Shown: positions 6,299 to 14,969, numbered from the stretch's first letter. The stretch: DNA of 16,567 nucleotides from an uncultured Desulfotignum sp. (GCA_937951975.1 CALGAJ010000237.1:1-16567), one strand, 5' to 3'. Program-made: numbers and translations. Notes: generated from the sequence alone by a model not told the origin.

Positions 6299-6787
6299 AT
6301 GAAAAGCCTTTCAGTCATGACAGGTCCATGGAAAAACAGACTGATTCTGTTGGCCGCAACCGGATGCGGACTGGGACTGAGTCCGAAGGCGCCGGGCACG
6401 TTCGGTACCCTGGCAGCGCTGCCTTTGATCTGGGGTGCTGATTTTTTGCCCCTGGTTACCGGCAGTTTTCTTTTGATATGTTTTATTCTGGCCGCCGTGT
6501 TTGTGGCGGATCAGGCGGAAAAAATTCTGGATCAAAAGGATCCCGGCGCCATTGTCATCGATGAAATGGCCGGATACTGGGTAACCATGTGTCTGGTACC
6601 GGTAAATTGGATCACTCTGGGAATCGGGTTTGTGGCATTCCGATGTTTTGACATCTTCAAATGCCCGCCGGTGCGGTATTTTGAAAAAAAATTTTCCGGC
6701 GGGGCCGGGGTGGTTCTGGACGATATCATGGCAGGGGTGCTGGCGGCACTCGTTGTGAAATGTTTATATTTTTTGGGGGCAAATTAG
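6299..6787 (+). CDS. pgpA: phosphatidylglycerophosphatase A
   Basis: A 162-residue membrane enzyme that removes the phosphate of phosphatidylglycerophosphate to yield phosphatidylglycerol. Family motifs are GLGLSPKAPGTFGTLAALP (residues 24-42), DPGAIVIDEMAGYWVTM (81-97), the FRCFDIFKCPPVRYFEK segment (114-130), and GVVLDDIMAGV (137-147). These acidic and basic motifs form the Mg-dependent active site. Hydrophobic helices lie at about 40-70, 93-113 and 142-160. No clear ribosome binding site precedes the ATG at 6299; an in-frame ATG at 6317 (residue 7) would also leave the whole conserved region intact. It stops eight bases before recA, a common neighbour of pgpA in proteobacteria. Confidence 0.95.
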   Translation: MKSLSVMTGPWKNRLILLAATGCGLGLSPKAPGTFGTLAALPLIWGADFLPLVTGSFLLICFILAAVFVADQAEKILDQKDPGAIVIDEMAGYWVTMCLVPVNWITLGIGFVAFRCFDIFKCPPVRYFEKKFSGGAGVVLDDIMAGVLAALVVKCLYFLGAN

Positions 6788-6795
6788 GAGAGGGT

Positions 6796-7830
6796 ATGGA
6801 AAAAAACGCAGATAAGGACAAAGCAGTACAGACAGCCATGGGTCAGATTGAACGTCAGTTTGGTAAAGGGTCTATCATGAAACTGGGAGGCCGGGTAGTG
6901 GAACAGGTGCCTGTGATCCGGTCCGGTTCTCTGGCCCTGGACAAGGCCCTGGGTGTGGGTGGTTATCCCCGGGGACGTGTGGTGGAAATCTATGGTCCGG
7001 AATCTTCCGGGAAAACCACCCTGGCCCTGCATGCCGTGGCCCAGGCCCAGAAAAAAGGCGGGATCGCCGCATTTATTGATGCGGAACATGCCCTGGACGT
7101 GGGATATGCCAAAAAACTGGGCGTGGACTGTGATGAATTGCTGGTGTCCCAGCCCGATACCGGAGAACAGGCATTGGAGATCGCGGACATGCTGATCCGC
7201 AGCGGCGGCATTGACATTTTGATTGTGGATTCCGTGGCGGCCCTGGTGCCCCGGTCCGAGATCGAAGGCGAGATGGGGGATTCCCACATGGGGCTTCAGG
7301 CAAGGTTGATGTCCCAGGCGTTGCGCAAACTGGCCGGCACACTGGGAAAAACCCACACCACCATTATCTTCATCAACCAGATCCGCATGAAAATCGGGGT
7401 GGTGTACGGCAACCCTGAAACCACCACCGGCGGCAATGCATTGAAATTTTATGCATCCATGCGCCTGGAGATCCGGCGGGTATCGCCCATCAAAGAAGGT
7501 CAGGATATTATCGGCAACCGGACCCGGGTCAAGGTGGTGAAAAATAAACTGGCACCCCCTTTCAAGGATGTGGAATTCGATCTGATGTACGGAGAAGGCA
7601 TTTCCCGTACCGGGGATCTGCTGGATATGGGAGTGACCTTGAATATCGTGGATAAAAGCGGTTCCTGGTATTCATTTGAAGGCGAGCGCATCGGGCAGGG
7701 AAGAGAAAACGTGAAAGCCTTTCTCACAGAGAATCCAGAGATTTTTGCCAAAATCGAAGCCAAGGTCAGAGACGAACTTGGGATTGCCGATGTGAAAAAA
7801 GCCGAGGATACTCCTCAAAAGCCCAAGTAA
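6796..7830 (+). CDS. recA: recombinase RecA
   Basis: A 344-residue protein of full family length, the DNA strand-exchange ATPase of homologous recombination and co-protease for LexA. Walker A is GPESSGKT (residues 67-74), the catalytic Glu is E97 in DAEHA, Walker B is ILIVDSVAAL (141-150), and loop L2 lies at about 195-212 (QIRMKIGVVYGNPETTTGG). The C-terminal domain is followed by a short lysine-rich tail. The start at 6796 follows TAGGAGAGGG directly; a longer frame from 6760 would run inside pgpA. I see no obvious LexA box (neither CTGT-N8-ACAG nor GAAC-type) in the bases before the gene, so SOS control, if any, must act further upstream or through a divergent motif. recX is not next to it. 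Confidence 0.99.
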   Translation: MEKNADKDKAVQTAMGQIERQFGKGSIMKLGGRVVEQVPVIRSGSLALDKALGVGGYPRGRVVEIYGPESSGKTTLALHAVAQAQKKGGIAAFIDAEHALDVGYAKKLGVDCDELLVSQPDTGEQALEIADMLIRSGGIDILIVDSVAALVPRSEIEGEMGDSHMGLQARLMSQALRKLAGTLGKTHTTIIFINQIRMKIGVVYGNPETTTGGNALKFYASMRLEIRRVSPIKEGQDIIGNRTRVKVVKNKLAPPFKDVEFDLMYGEGISRTGDLLDMGVTLNIVDKSGSWYSFEGERIGQGRENVKAFLTENPEIFAKIEAKVRDELGIADVKKAEDTPQKPK

Positions 7831-7871
7831 CCACAAACCCTGAAACCCAACATCCAATTCGGAGCACATAT

Positions 7872-10499
7872 ATGACAGGCAATGAAGCCCGGAAAATTTT
7901 TCTGGATTATTTTAAGAAACAGAATCACCAGGTGGTGAGATCTTCATCGCTGGTACCCCAGGATGACCCGACCCTGCTGTTTGTCAATGCCGGCATGGTT
8001 CAGTTCAAACGGGTGTTCACCGGTGATGAGAAACGTGATTATCAGCGGGCCGTAACCGCCCAGAAATGTGTCCGGGCCGGGGGCAAGCACAATGACCTGG
8101 AAAATGTGGGATATACGGCCCGGCACCACACGTTTTTTGAAATGCTGGGCAATTTTTCCTTTGGCGATTATTTCAAGGAAAAAGCCATTGCATTCGGCTG
8201 GGACCTGCTCACCAACGGGTATGGGTTTGATCCGGATAAACTGTATGTATCCGTCTATAAGGATGACGATGAAGCCTATGCCATCTGGCGGGATCAGGTA
8301 GGGGTACCTGAAGACCGCATTTCACGGTTGGGGGATGAAGACAATTTCTGGGCCATGGGGGATACCGGCCCCTGCGGGCCGTGCAGTGAAATTCATATCG
8401 ACCGGGGTAAAGCCTATGGGTGCGGCCGTTCTGAATGCGCAGTGGGATGTGACTGTGACCGGTGGCTGGAATTGTGGAACCTGGTGTTCATGCAGTTTTA
8501 CAAAGATGAGTCCGGCACCATGACTCCATTGCCAAAACCCAGTATTGACACGGGCCTTGGCCTGGAACGCATCATTTCAGTGCTCCAGGATGTGCCCACC
8601 AATTTTGATACGGATCTGTTCGTGCCCATCATGGAAAAGGTCGGCGAACTTTCCGGCCGGCAGCGGGGGGAATCGGATCAGGTGGAAGTGGCCATGAAGG
8701 TGATTGCCGACCATTCCCGGGCCACCGCTTTTCTGGTGTGCGACGGGGTGCTGCCGTCCAACGAAGGCAGAGGCTATGTCCTGCGTCGCATCATGCGAAG
8801 GGCCATCCGATACGGGCGCAGCATCGGGTTGATCCGGCCGTTTCTCCATGAAACCGTGCAGACCGTGTTCGACATCATGGATGAGGCGTATCCGGAACTC
8901 AAAGAATCGGCACCATTCATCCTTAAAGTTGTAAAAAATGAAGAGAACAAGTTTCTAGAAACCCTGGATACGGGCATGAAACTGCTGGAAGCGACCCTGG
9001 CGGATCTTTCGGCCAAAGGGGAAAAAGTCATTTCCGGAGACGTGATTTTCAAGCTTTATGACACGTTTGGATTTCCTGTGGACATTATTGCGGACCATGT
9101 GAAAGATACGGAAATTTCACTGGACCTGGATGGATTTGAAACCGCCATGGCTCAGCAGAAAGCCCGTTCCAAATCCGTCAAAAAATTCACCGGTGCCGGG
9201 GATGTATACAAGCCATTGATTGCTGACGGAATAAAGACCCGGTTTCTGGGATATGACCATCTGGCCACTGAGTCTGAACTGCTGATCATGGTTCAGGAAA
9301 ACCGGGAATTGGACCTGGCTGAAAAAGGGGATACCGTGGATCTGGTCACCGGCCAAACCGTATTTTATGCTGAATCCGGGGGGCAGGCCGGGGACGCCGG
9401 CATCTTTGAAAATGATGCGTGCACCATTGAGATTTCAGGGACTTCTTCCGATCCATCCGGTCTGTATATTCATCATGGAAAAGTGATCCGGGGGCAGTGC
9501 TGCAAAGGAGATATCTTTTCATTAAAAGTGGATGCGGACCGGCGCCGGAAAACAGCCGTGAACCACACCGCCACCCATATCCTGCATGCCGCATTGAGAC
9601 AGGTTTTAGGAGATCATGTGAAACAGGCCGGATCTCTGGTGACCCATGACCGGCTGCGGTTTGATTTTACCCATTTTTCCGCGGTCACGGACCAGGAACA
9701 AACAGAAATTGAAAATTTTGTCAACCAGCGGATCCGGGAAAACCATGATGTGTCCACCCGGGAGATGGATATGGAAGAAGCGGTCAGACAAGGGGCTACC
9801 GCCCTGTTTGAAGAAAAATACGGGGATGTGGTACGGGTGGTGAACCAGGGTGGCTTTTCCAAAGAGTTGTGCGGCGGGACCCATACCCGGCGTTCCGGGG
9901 ATATCGGGCTGTTCAGGATTGTGTCTGAAGCCGGTATCGCCTCAGGGGTCCGGCGGATTGAAGCAGCCACCGGACAGATGGCCCTGGATCTGGTGCATCA
10001 GGAACATCAGTCGCTGGAATCCGCAGCTCAGCTGTTGAAATCCGCCCCATCTCAAGTGGTATCCCGGCTGGAAGCATTGGTTCAGGAGAAAAAAGTTCTG
10101 GAAAAAGAGCTGGCTTCCGTCAAAGCTAAAATCGCATCCAAATCCGTGGCAGACATTGATTCAGGTATCCGGAAGATCAACGGGGTCCGGGTACTGTCCC
10201 GGCGGGTGGAAATTGAAAACCCTTCGCAACTGCGTGATCTGGCCGACAAATTCAAGGCGAAACTGGGCTCTGGAATCCTGTTGCTGGGAGCGGAATCAAA
10301 CGGCAAGGCATTGCTCATCGCCACAGTATCCCCGGATCTGGTAAAAAAATACAAAGCCGGAGATATCGTGAAGCAGGCGGCCCATGTGGTGGGCGGCGGC
10401 GGCGGCGGACGGCCTGACATGGCCCAGGCCGGCGGGACCCAGCCCGAGTTTCTGGATCAGGCCCTGGAAACCGTGTACCAGGCCCTGGAAACCGCCTGA
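7872..10499 (+). CDS. alaS: alanine--tRNA ligase
   Basis: An 875-residue class II synthetase of normal length that charges tRNA-Ala and hydrolyses mischarged Ser/Gly-tRNA. The catalytic core includes HHTFFEMLGNFSFGDYF (residues 85-101) and motif 3 DTGLGLERI (226-234). A cysteine-rich insertion, YGCGRSECAVGCDCDRW (182-198), is usual in many bacterial AlaRS. The editing domain has its zinc ligands H565 and H569 in NHTATH, and C667 and H671 in CGGTH, so editing looks intact. A coiled coil (about 715-755) leads to the C-Ala domain with GGGGGGRPDMAQAGG (841-855). GGAG at 7860-7863 supports the ATG at 7872. It follows recA after 41 bases, an order known from many deltaproteobacteria. Confidence 0.99.
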   Translation: MTGNEARKIFLDYFKKQNHQVVRSSSLVPQDDPTLLFVNAGMVQFKRVFTGDEKRDYQRAVTAQKCVRAGGKHNDLENVGYTARHHTFFEMLGNFSFGDYFKEKAIAFGWDLLTNGYGFDPDKLYVSVYKDDDEAYAIWRDQVGVPEDRISRLGDEDNFWAMGDTGPCGPCSEIHIDRGKAYGCGRSECAVGCDCDRWLELWNLVFMQFYKDESGTMTPLPKPSIDTGLGLERIISVLQDVPTNFDTDLFVPIMEKVGELSGRQRGESDQVEVAMKVIADHSRATAFLVCDGVLPSNEGRGYVLRRIMRRAIRYGRSIGLIRPFLHETVQTVFDIMDEAYPELKESAPFILKVVKNEENKFLETLDTGMKLLEATLADLSAKGEKVISGDVIFKLYDTFGFPVDIIADHVKDTEISLDLDGFETAMAQQKARSKSVKKFTGAGDVYKPLIADGIKTRFLGYDHLATESELLIMVQENRELDLAEKGDTVDLVTGQTVFYAESGGQAGDAGIFENDACTIEISGTSSDPSGLYIHHGKVIRGQCCKGDIFSLKVDADRRRKTAVNHTATHILHAALRQVLGDHVKQAGSLVTHDRLRFDFTHFSAVTDQEQTEIENFVNQRIRENHDVSTREMDMEEAVRQGATALFEEKYGDVVRVVNQGGFSKELCGGTHTRRSGDIGLFRIVSEAGIASGVRRIEAATGQMALDLVHQEHQSLESAAQLLKSAPSQVVSRLEALVQEKKVLEKELASVKAKIASKSVADIDSGIRKINGVRVLSRRVEIENPSQLRDLADKFKAKLGSGILLLGAESNGKALLIATVSPDLVKKYKAGDIVKQAAHVVGGGGGGRPDMAQAGGTQPEFLDQALETVYQALETA

Positions 10500-10520
10500 T
10501 GTGATGCGGGTGTTCCCGTC

Positions 10521-11552
10521 ATGACCGCGTATTTCATCCGCCGCCTGCTGCTGGTGATCCCCACGTTCATCGGGATCACCATCATGGTGTTCTTCATCAC
10601 CCGGTTTGTGCCCGGCGGCCCCATCGAGCGGATCATCGCAGAAACCCGTGCCATGCAGATGGGCGGGCAGGGCAGTGCTTCTACCCGGGCCGGACCCGGC
10701 GAAGGCCAGCCCCTGTCCCGGGAACAGATTCAACAGCTCGAAGCCTATTACGGATTTGACAAACCCATTCTGCACAGCTACCTGGCCTGGCTGGGCAAGG
10801 TGCTCCAGGGGGATCTGGGGCGCTCCACCCGGTACCATGACCCGGTGTGGGAAATGATCCGGGACCGCATGCCCGTGTCCCTGTATTTCGGGGGACTGAG
10901 CCTGGTGCTCATCTACGGGGTGTGCATCCCTCTGGGCCTGGCCAAAGCGGTGCGCCACAAATCCGGATTCGACACGGTCTCGTCCGTGGTGATTTTTACG
11001 GGATACGCCATCCCCGGGTGGGTGGCCGGCGTGCTCATGCTGGTGCTGTTCGCGTCCCACTGGGATGTGTTCCCCTTAGGCGGCCTGGTGTCGGACCGAA
11101 TCGATCAGATGGGGATGTTCGACCGGGCCCTGGACCTGGCAAGGCACACGGTCCTGCCGCTGTTTGCCTATGTGATCGGCTCGTTCACGGTCATGACCCT
11201 GTTGATGAAAAACACCCTCATGGACAACCTGGCTGCGGATTATGTGCGCACGGCCATTGCCAAGGGATTGTCTTTCAAAAACGCGGTGTTCCGGCATGCC
11301 ATGCGCAACAGCCTGATCCCCATTGCCACCAGCTTCGGCAACAACATCTCCATTCTGCTCATGGGATCGTTTCTAATCGAGAAGGTGTTCAATATCGACG
11401 GCATGGGGCTTTTAGGATACGAGTCTGTGGTGGACAGAGACTATCCTGTGGTCATGGGCATTCTGGTGATTTCATCTTTGTTGTTCATGATCGGCAATAT
11501 TTTAAGTGATGTGTGCGTGGCCATTGTGGATCCCCGGGTGCGGTTCAAATGA
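10521..11552 (+). CDS. peptide ABC transporter permease, YejB/DppB type
   Basis: A 343-residue inner-membrane permease of the oligopeptide/dipeptide importer class (binding-protein-dependent transport, DppB/OppB-like). It begins with the typical N-terminal helix (FIRRLLLVIPTFIGITIMVF), followed by a periplasmic loop with FVPGGP. About five more helices follow, and an EAA coupling loop, AIAKGLSFKNAVFRHAMRNS, contacts the ATPase. Similarity of style is greatest to YejB, including the long insertion after the first helix. The ATG at 10521 has only a weak ribosome binding site; it comes 21 bases after alaS and may be read from the same transcript. Its last bases overlap the next permease gene (ATGA). 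No ATPase or binding-protein gene accompanies the pair in this window. Confidence 0.88.
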   Translation: MTAYFIRRLLLVIPTFIGITIMVFFITRFVPGGPIERIIAETRAMQMGGQGSASTRAGPGEGQPLSREQIQQLEAYYGFDKPILHSYLAWLGKVLQGDLGRSTRYHDPVWEMIRDRMPVSLYFGGLSLVLIYGVCIPLGLAKAVRHKSGFDTVSSVVIFTGYAIPGWVAGVLMLVLFASHWDVFPLGGLVSDRIDQMGMFDRALDLARHTVLPLFAYVIGSFTVMTLLMKNTLMDNLAADYVRTAIAKGLSFKNAVFRHAMRNSLIPIATSFGNNISILLMGSFLIEKVFNIDGMGLLGYESVVDRDYPVVMGILVISSLLFMIGNILSDVCVAIVDPRVRFK

Positions 11553-12601
11553 AACGGATTTCCCTCAATCCGGTGACCCGCCGCAAACTGAAGCGGTTTG
11601 TGTCCATCCGCCGGGGATTCTGGTCGTTTCTCATTATCATAGGCTTGATCCTGTTCTCCTTTGCCGCGGAACTGTTCATTAATTCCCGGGCGCTGGTGGT
11701 GCGGTATCAGGGATCATGGTATTTCCCCACTTACGGCCACATGATTCCGGGCGCCACCTTCGGTCTGGACTACCAGTATGAAACCGACTACCGGGAACTC
11801 AGGCAGATTTTCAAACAGGCCGGGCAGGGGGATTTTGTGATCCTGCCTCCCGTGCCCTACAACGCCTATGAAAACGATCTGCGCCTCAATGAATATCCGC
11901 CGTTTCCCCCCTCGTTCGATAACCGGCATTTCCTGGGCACCGACAATGTGGGCAGGGATATCCTGGCCCGGCTGGTGTACGGGTTCCGAACCGCCATCCT
12001 GTTTTCCTTTTTCCTTTTGCTGATCAACTATACCATCGGGATTTTCATCGGGTGTGCCATGGGATATTTCGGAGGGAAGTTCGACCTGTTTTTTCAGCGC
12101 GTCATCGAGATCTGGTCCAACATTCCGTTTCTGTACGTCATCATCATCGTGTCCTCGATCCTGGTGCCCAGCTTCATGATTCTGCTGCTGATCATGGCGT
12201 TTTTCGGGTGGATCAGCATCACCTGGGTCATGCGGACCATGACCTACAAGGAAAAGGAGCGGGAGTATGTCCTGGCGGTAAGAAGCCTGGGGGCCTCCCA
12301 TTTCCGTATTATTTTCCGGCATATCATTCCCAACACCATCTCCGTGATCGTCACCTATGCCCCTTTTGCCATTTCCAGCGGGATCGTGGCCCTGACTTCC
12401 CTGGACTACCTGGGATTCGGCCTGCCGGCCCCCACTCCCTCCTGGGGGGAGCTGCTGTCCCAGGGGTGGCAGAACATGGAAGCCTGGTGGATCTCCGCAT
12501 CCGTGGTCGGCGCGCTGGTGGTGACGCTCATGACCGTCACATTTACCGGCGAAGGCATCCGGGAAGCGTTCGATCCCAGGCAGCACACCATCTATGAATA
12601 G
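11549..12601 (+). CDS. peptide ABC transporter permease, YejE/DppC type
   Basis: A 350-residue partner permease. It has an N-terminal helix at about residues 25-47 and a long periplasmic segment containing PFPPSFDNRHFLGTDNVGRD, the HxLGTDxxGRD hallmark of DppC/OppC proteins. Helices of the transport domain follow, with an EAA loop (EREYVLAVRSLGASHFRIIF) and the C-terminal GLPAPTPSWGELLSQG motif. The extended region between first helix and hallmark, with GSWYFP and an YxxxxY-rich stretch, points to YejE, the permease of microcin C/peptide importers. The ATG at 11549 overlaps the TGA of the first permease (ATGA), so the two are translationally coupled and should form a heterodimer. The gene ends 12 bases before the convergent YitT-family gene, so the operon stops without yejF or yejA. 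Confidence 0.9.
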   Translation: MKRISLNPVTRRKLKRFVSIRRGFWSFLIIIGLILFSFAAELFINSRALVVRYQGSWYFPTYGHMIPGATFGLDYQYETDYRELRQIFKQAGQGDFVILPPVPYNAYENDLRLNEYPPFPPSFDNRHFLGTDNVGRDILARLVYGFRTAILFSFFLLLINYTIGIFIGCAMGYFGGKFDLFFQRVIEIWSNIPFLYVIIIVSSILVPSFMILLLIMAFFGWISITWVMRTMTYKEKEREYVLAVRSLGASHFRIIFRHIIPNTISVIVTYAPFAISSGIVALTSLDYLGFGLPAPTPSWGELLSQGWQNMEAWWISASVVGALVVTLMTVTFTGEGIREAFDPRQHTIYE

Positions 12602-12613
12602 CCGCCGGGTAGA

Positions 12614-13474
12614 TCAATACACCTTTCGGCGGGAGAATCCCCGACCTAAGACATTAAAGGTGTTTTCCGTGATCATGAAGGCGTCCGGGTCGATGTTGAA
12701 AACGATCTCCTCGATGCGCTTGATCTGGTAGGTATTGGCCACCGTGAGCAAAACTTCTTTTTCTTCGCCCGTGTAAGCCCCCCGGCCTTTGAGAAAGGTG
12801 GCGCCCCGCTGCATTTTTTTCAGGATCTCATCGGCAATGGACACCGGGTCTTTTGAGATGATCAGGATCATCTTGCGCTGGTTGAACAGGCCCATACAGT
12901 ATTCAATGGCCTGGGAAGCGATATAGGACGTAGCCATGGAATATAAAATGATATCCGTATCCAGATACCCGAAACTTCCGGCAAACAGCACAAAATTGAA
13001 CATAAAGTTGTAGGTGCCGATGCGCAGGCTGAACTTCTGGTTGAGCAGAATGGAAATAATGTCGTTGCCGCCGCCGGACCCCAGGGACCGGAAAACGATC
13101 CCGGCCCCGGCCCCCACCAGGGTCCCGCCGGCCAGGGCCGCCAGCCAGGGATCGGTGATGTCGAACGTAAAATTCACCAGATCCATGAACAGGGTGAGGA
13201 TTCCGGCCCCGTAGAGACTGTAGTACAGAAACCGCTTGCTGATGAATTTCCATCCGATGATGAATACCGGCACGTTCAGAATCAGGTACCAGATCCCGGG
13301 AGTCAGAATGTCCGATCCATAGTAGCACAACAGACCCAGGCCGGAGAATCCGCCCGTGATCATGCCGTGGGGAATGATGGCGGCCTTGATGCCCACGGCC
13401 ACGATCACGCTGCCCAGGGTGATGAGAAACAGGTTCCAGGGGATGGAATAGACCATATTGGTTTTCGACTTCAT
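12614..13474 (-). CDS. YitT family integral membrane protein
   Basis: A 286-residue protein with five to six hydrophobic helices in about residues 8-175 and a soluble C-terminal DUF2179 domain in about 195-286 (ending NVLGRGFSRRKVY). The membrane part holds family features: AAIIPHGMITGGFSGLGLL (residues 31-49) and FRSLGSGGGNDIISILLN, a glycine-rich turn typical of the family. Biochemical function of YitT proteins is not settled; some are linked to transport. The start at 13474 is preceded by GAGGAAG, and a well-placed promoter lies upstream. It is convergent with the permease pair and has the same orientation as the signalling cluster upstream of it, but is separated from that cluster by a 199-base gap and its own promoter. 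Confidence 0.9.
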   Translation of the reverse strand: MKSKTNMVYSIPWNLFLITLGSVIVAVGIKAAIIPHGMITGGFSGLGLLCYYGSDILTPGIWYLILNVPVFIIGWKFISKRFLYYSLYGAGILTLFMDLVNFTFDITDPWLAALAGGTLVGAGAGIVFRSLGSGGGNDIISILLNQKFSLRIGTYNFMFNFVLFAGSFGYLDTDIILYSMATSYIASQAIEYCMGLFNQRKMILIISKDPVSIADEILKKMQRGATFLKGRGAYTGEEKEVLLTVANTYQIKRIEEIVFNIDPDAFMITENTFNVLGRGFSRRKVY

Positions 13475-13525
13475 GGGATCTTCCTCGGTAATATTCTCGA
13501 TGAAATGATGGCTGAAAAAACGATA

Positions 13526-13554
13526 AATATACGATCAGATCCCGCAAATTGCAA
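13526..13554 (-). promoter_or_regulatory. sigma70-like promoter of the YitT-family gene
   Basis: On the minus strand TTGCAA (13549-13554) and TATATT (13526-13531) are spaced by 17 bases, with transcription start expected about 45 bases before the ATG at 13474. Each box differs from consensus at few positions, making this the best-looking protein-gene promoter in the window. Confidence 0.65.
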
Positions 13555-13604
13555 GAAGAATCCGGGTTCCGGAAATGGAAACTCGTCGAGCCCAGCGGGG
13601 GATG

Positions 13605-13629
13605 GGGCGGGTCCGGAGCAGAACCGCCC
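13605..13629. repeat. GC-rich hairpin in intergenic gap
   Basis: GGGCGG (13605-13610) and CCGCCC (13624-13629) form a perfect 6-bp GC stem with a 13-base loop. A second small hairpin, TCCGG-GTT-CCGGA, lies at 13561-13573. Both fall between the end of the response-regulator gene and the YitT promoter. They could terminate the minus-strand signalling operon, although no T-run follows either, or represent a dispersed palindromic element. Confidence 0.4.
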
Positions 13630-13673
13630 TCAACTGTCAATCGCCAAGTGGATGTGATGCGGGTCGAAGCCCT

Positions 13674-14168
13674 TTATTTCTGGTTGTCATCCATTTTGTG
13701 CAGTTCCCGCAGAATTCCCAGAGGCGACTGGCCGAATGCCAGGGACTGGATTTTTTTCATGCGCTGGGCATCGTTTTCAAACTTCTTTTTCAGCCGGGAT
13801 TCATAGGCTTCCTTGATGGTTTCCACCAGTTTGTCAAACCCGCACGGTTTTTCAAGTATCTTGAATGCGCCCAGCTTGGTGCATGCCACAGCTGTATCAA
13901 CGGTGGCATGGCCGGACAGGATGATGATTTCCAGAAACCGGTGGCTCTTCTTCAGGGTTTCCAGCAGTTGCACCCCGTCGATGCCCGGCATCTGCAGGTC
14001 CACCACAGCCACGTCAAACCGGGCTTTTTGGGCCACTTCGATGGCATCCGCCCCGTTGGTCACCGGCGTGATGTCAAAAAATTTGAGTTTCAACCGCTCG
14101 GTCAGGGCGTTAAGAAATTTTTCCTCGTCATCCACCAGTAACAGATGAATTTTTTCAGTCTCGGTCAT
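13674..14168 (-). CDS. response regulator, receiver domain with helical tail
   Basis: A 164-residue protein with a canonical receiver domain. The acidic pocket is in LLVDDEEKF (D13, D14), the phospho-acceptor is D57 in VVDLQMPG, the switch Ser is S85 in ILSGHA, and the conserved Lys is K107 in LEKPCG. Residues about 111-164 are a charged, helical extension with no DNA-binding or enzymatic motif I recognise, so output is probably by protein contact. The start at 14168 has GGAGG five bases upstream; an ATG at 14180 is upstream of that site. It is the last gene of the minus-strand signalling cluster, 108 bases after the pseudokinase gene, and a likely phosphate acceptor in the relay. Confidence 0.92.
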   Translation of the reverse strand: MTETEKIHLLLVDDEEKFLNALTERLKLKFFDITPVTNGADAIEVAQKARFDVAVVDLQMPGIDGVQLLETLKKSHRFLEIIILSGHATVDTAVACTKLGAFKILEKPCGFDKLVETIKEAYESRLKKKFENDAQRMKKIQSLAFGQSPLGILRELHKMDDNQK

Positions 14169-14276
14169 GGCTGCCTCCAAAATTTATGGGTTGGTCTATG
14201 GTTTTTACGGGTTAAGATCATGTCGCTGTTTCAGCCGGATTCATGCATGTGTCCCCCCCCGGCGGAAAAGTGTATT

Positions 14277-14951
14277 TCATCCGACACTGCCCAGGTCTTT
14301 CAGGTCGATGTTTTCCCTTGGAAGAGTCAGTGTCAGCCCGGTATCGGTCTTCGTGAATACCGCCTTGAGAACATCCGCCAATTCAGCGACCCGCAGATCG
14401 GAGAAATGGCTTGGATCCACGGGCCGGTCATGGGAAAAGACCAGGGTGACCGAAGACGGGTCAAACTCTTGCAACGTCAGAGTCAGTTCATCCCCGATGT
14501 CCAGCGACTGGTAAATGGCGCTTAAGGTCCGGTATATCAGGGCCTGGAGCAGAAACGGGCTGGTGACGACCGTGATTCCGTTGCCGGATGGGTCCAGCCG
14601 CGTTTTTCTGGCAAAGCTCAAAAACCCGGTCAGTTTGACGGCCAGGGCCAGGGTGTCATGGATGCGGGTCTCTTTGACCGGGTCATCCACGCTGTGGGCG
14701 AACTGGTTCATCTGGCGGATGGTGTCAAATCCCCGCTCGATTTCCTCGGCAATGCTGTTGCTGCAGTTTTCCAGCAAAGACAGATCAAAGGTCTGGCCCT
14801 GCTTGGACAGCTGGGTCAGGTCATTCAAAAACCCGGCGGTTTCGGAAATAATGGCAAAAATGTTTTTCAGTTCGTGGGAAATGCTGGCGTTCACGGATCC
14901 GAAAAACTGAAGTCCCTGGTTGTGAACCAGGTCGCTGGCGCGTGATGTCAT
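14277..14951 (-). CDS. histidine-kinase-like protein with degenerate ATPase domain
   Basis: A 224-residue soluble protein with no membrane segment. Residues about 18-105 form a dimerisation/histidine phosphotransfer-like region with SISHELKN (H26 as acceptor) followed by IFAIISETAGFLNDL. This resembles the same region of the neighbouring full kinase (HEINNPLALINETAGYLKDL). The C-terminal half has the length of a HATPase_c domain but lacks the N box, the DxGxG G1 box and the GTGLGL G2 box, so ATP binding is not expected. It may be a phosphotransfer or scaffold protein working with the adjacent kinase and regulators. AAGGGG lies nine bases upstream of the ATG at 14951. Some annotation pipelines may call it simply a sensor histidine kinase. 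Confidence 0.8.
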   Translation of the reverse strand: MTSRASDLVHNQGLQFFGSVNASISHELKNIFAIISETAGFLNDLTQLSKQGQTFDLSLLENCSNSIAEEIERGFDTIRQMNQFAHSVDDPVKETRIHDTLALAVKLTGFLSFARKTRLDPSGNGITVVTSPFLLQALIYRTLSAIYQSLDIGDELTLTLQEFDPSSVTLVFSHDRPVDPSHFSDLRVAELADVLKAVFTKTDTGLTLTLPRENIDLKDLGSVG

Positions 14952-14969
14952 GGTTGATGTCCCCTTATA

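Noticed and set aside
10498..10511. 14-base exact repeat GATGTGATGCGGGT, also at 13651-13664
   Set aside because: A 14-base match is expected about once by chance in a window this long, and the flanks do not extend the similarity.
12602..12632. CCGCCG/CGGCGG stem between the convergent permease and YitT-family genes, as a terminator
   Set aside because: The loop is 19 bases and no T-run follows on either strand; it also overlaps the end of the YitT-family gene.
12903..13640. Long minus-strand frame overlapping the YitT-family gene
   Set aside because: It is a shadow frame: low-complexity Arg/His/Gly-rich translation with no family features, over a clear membrane-protein gene.
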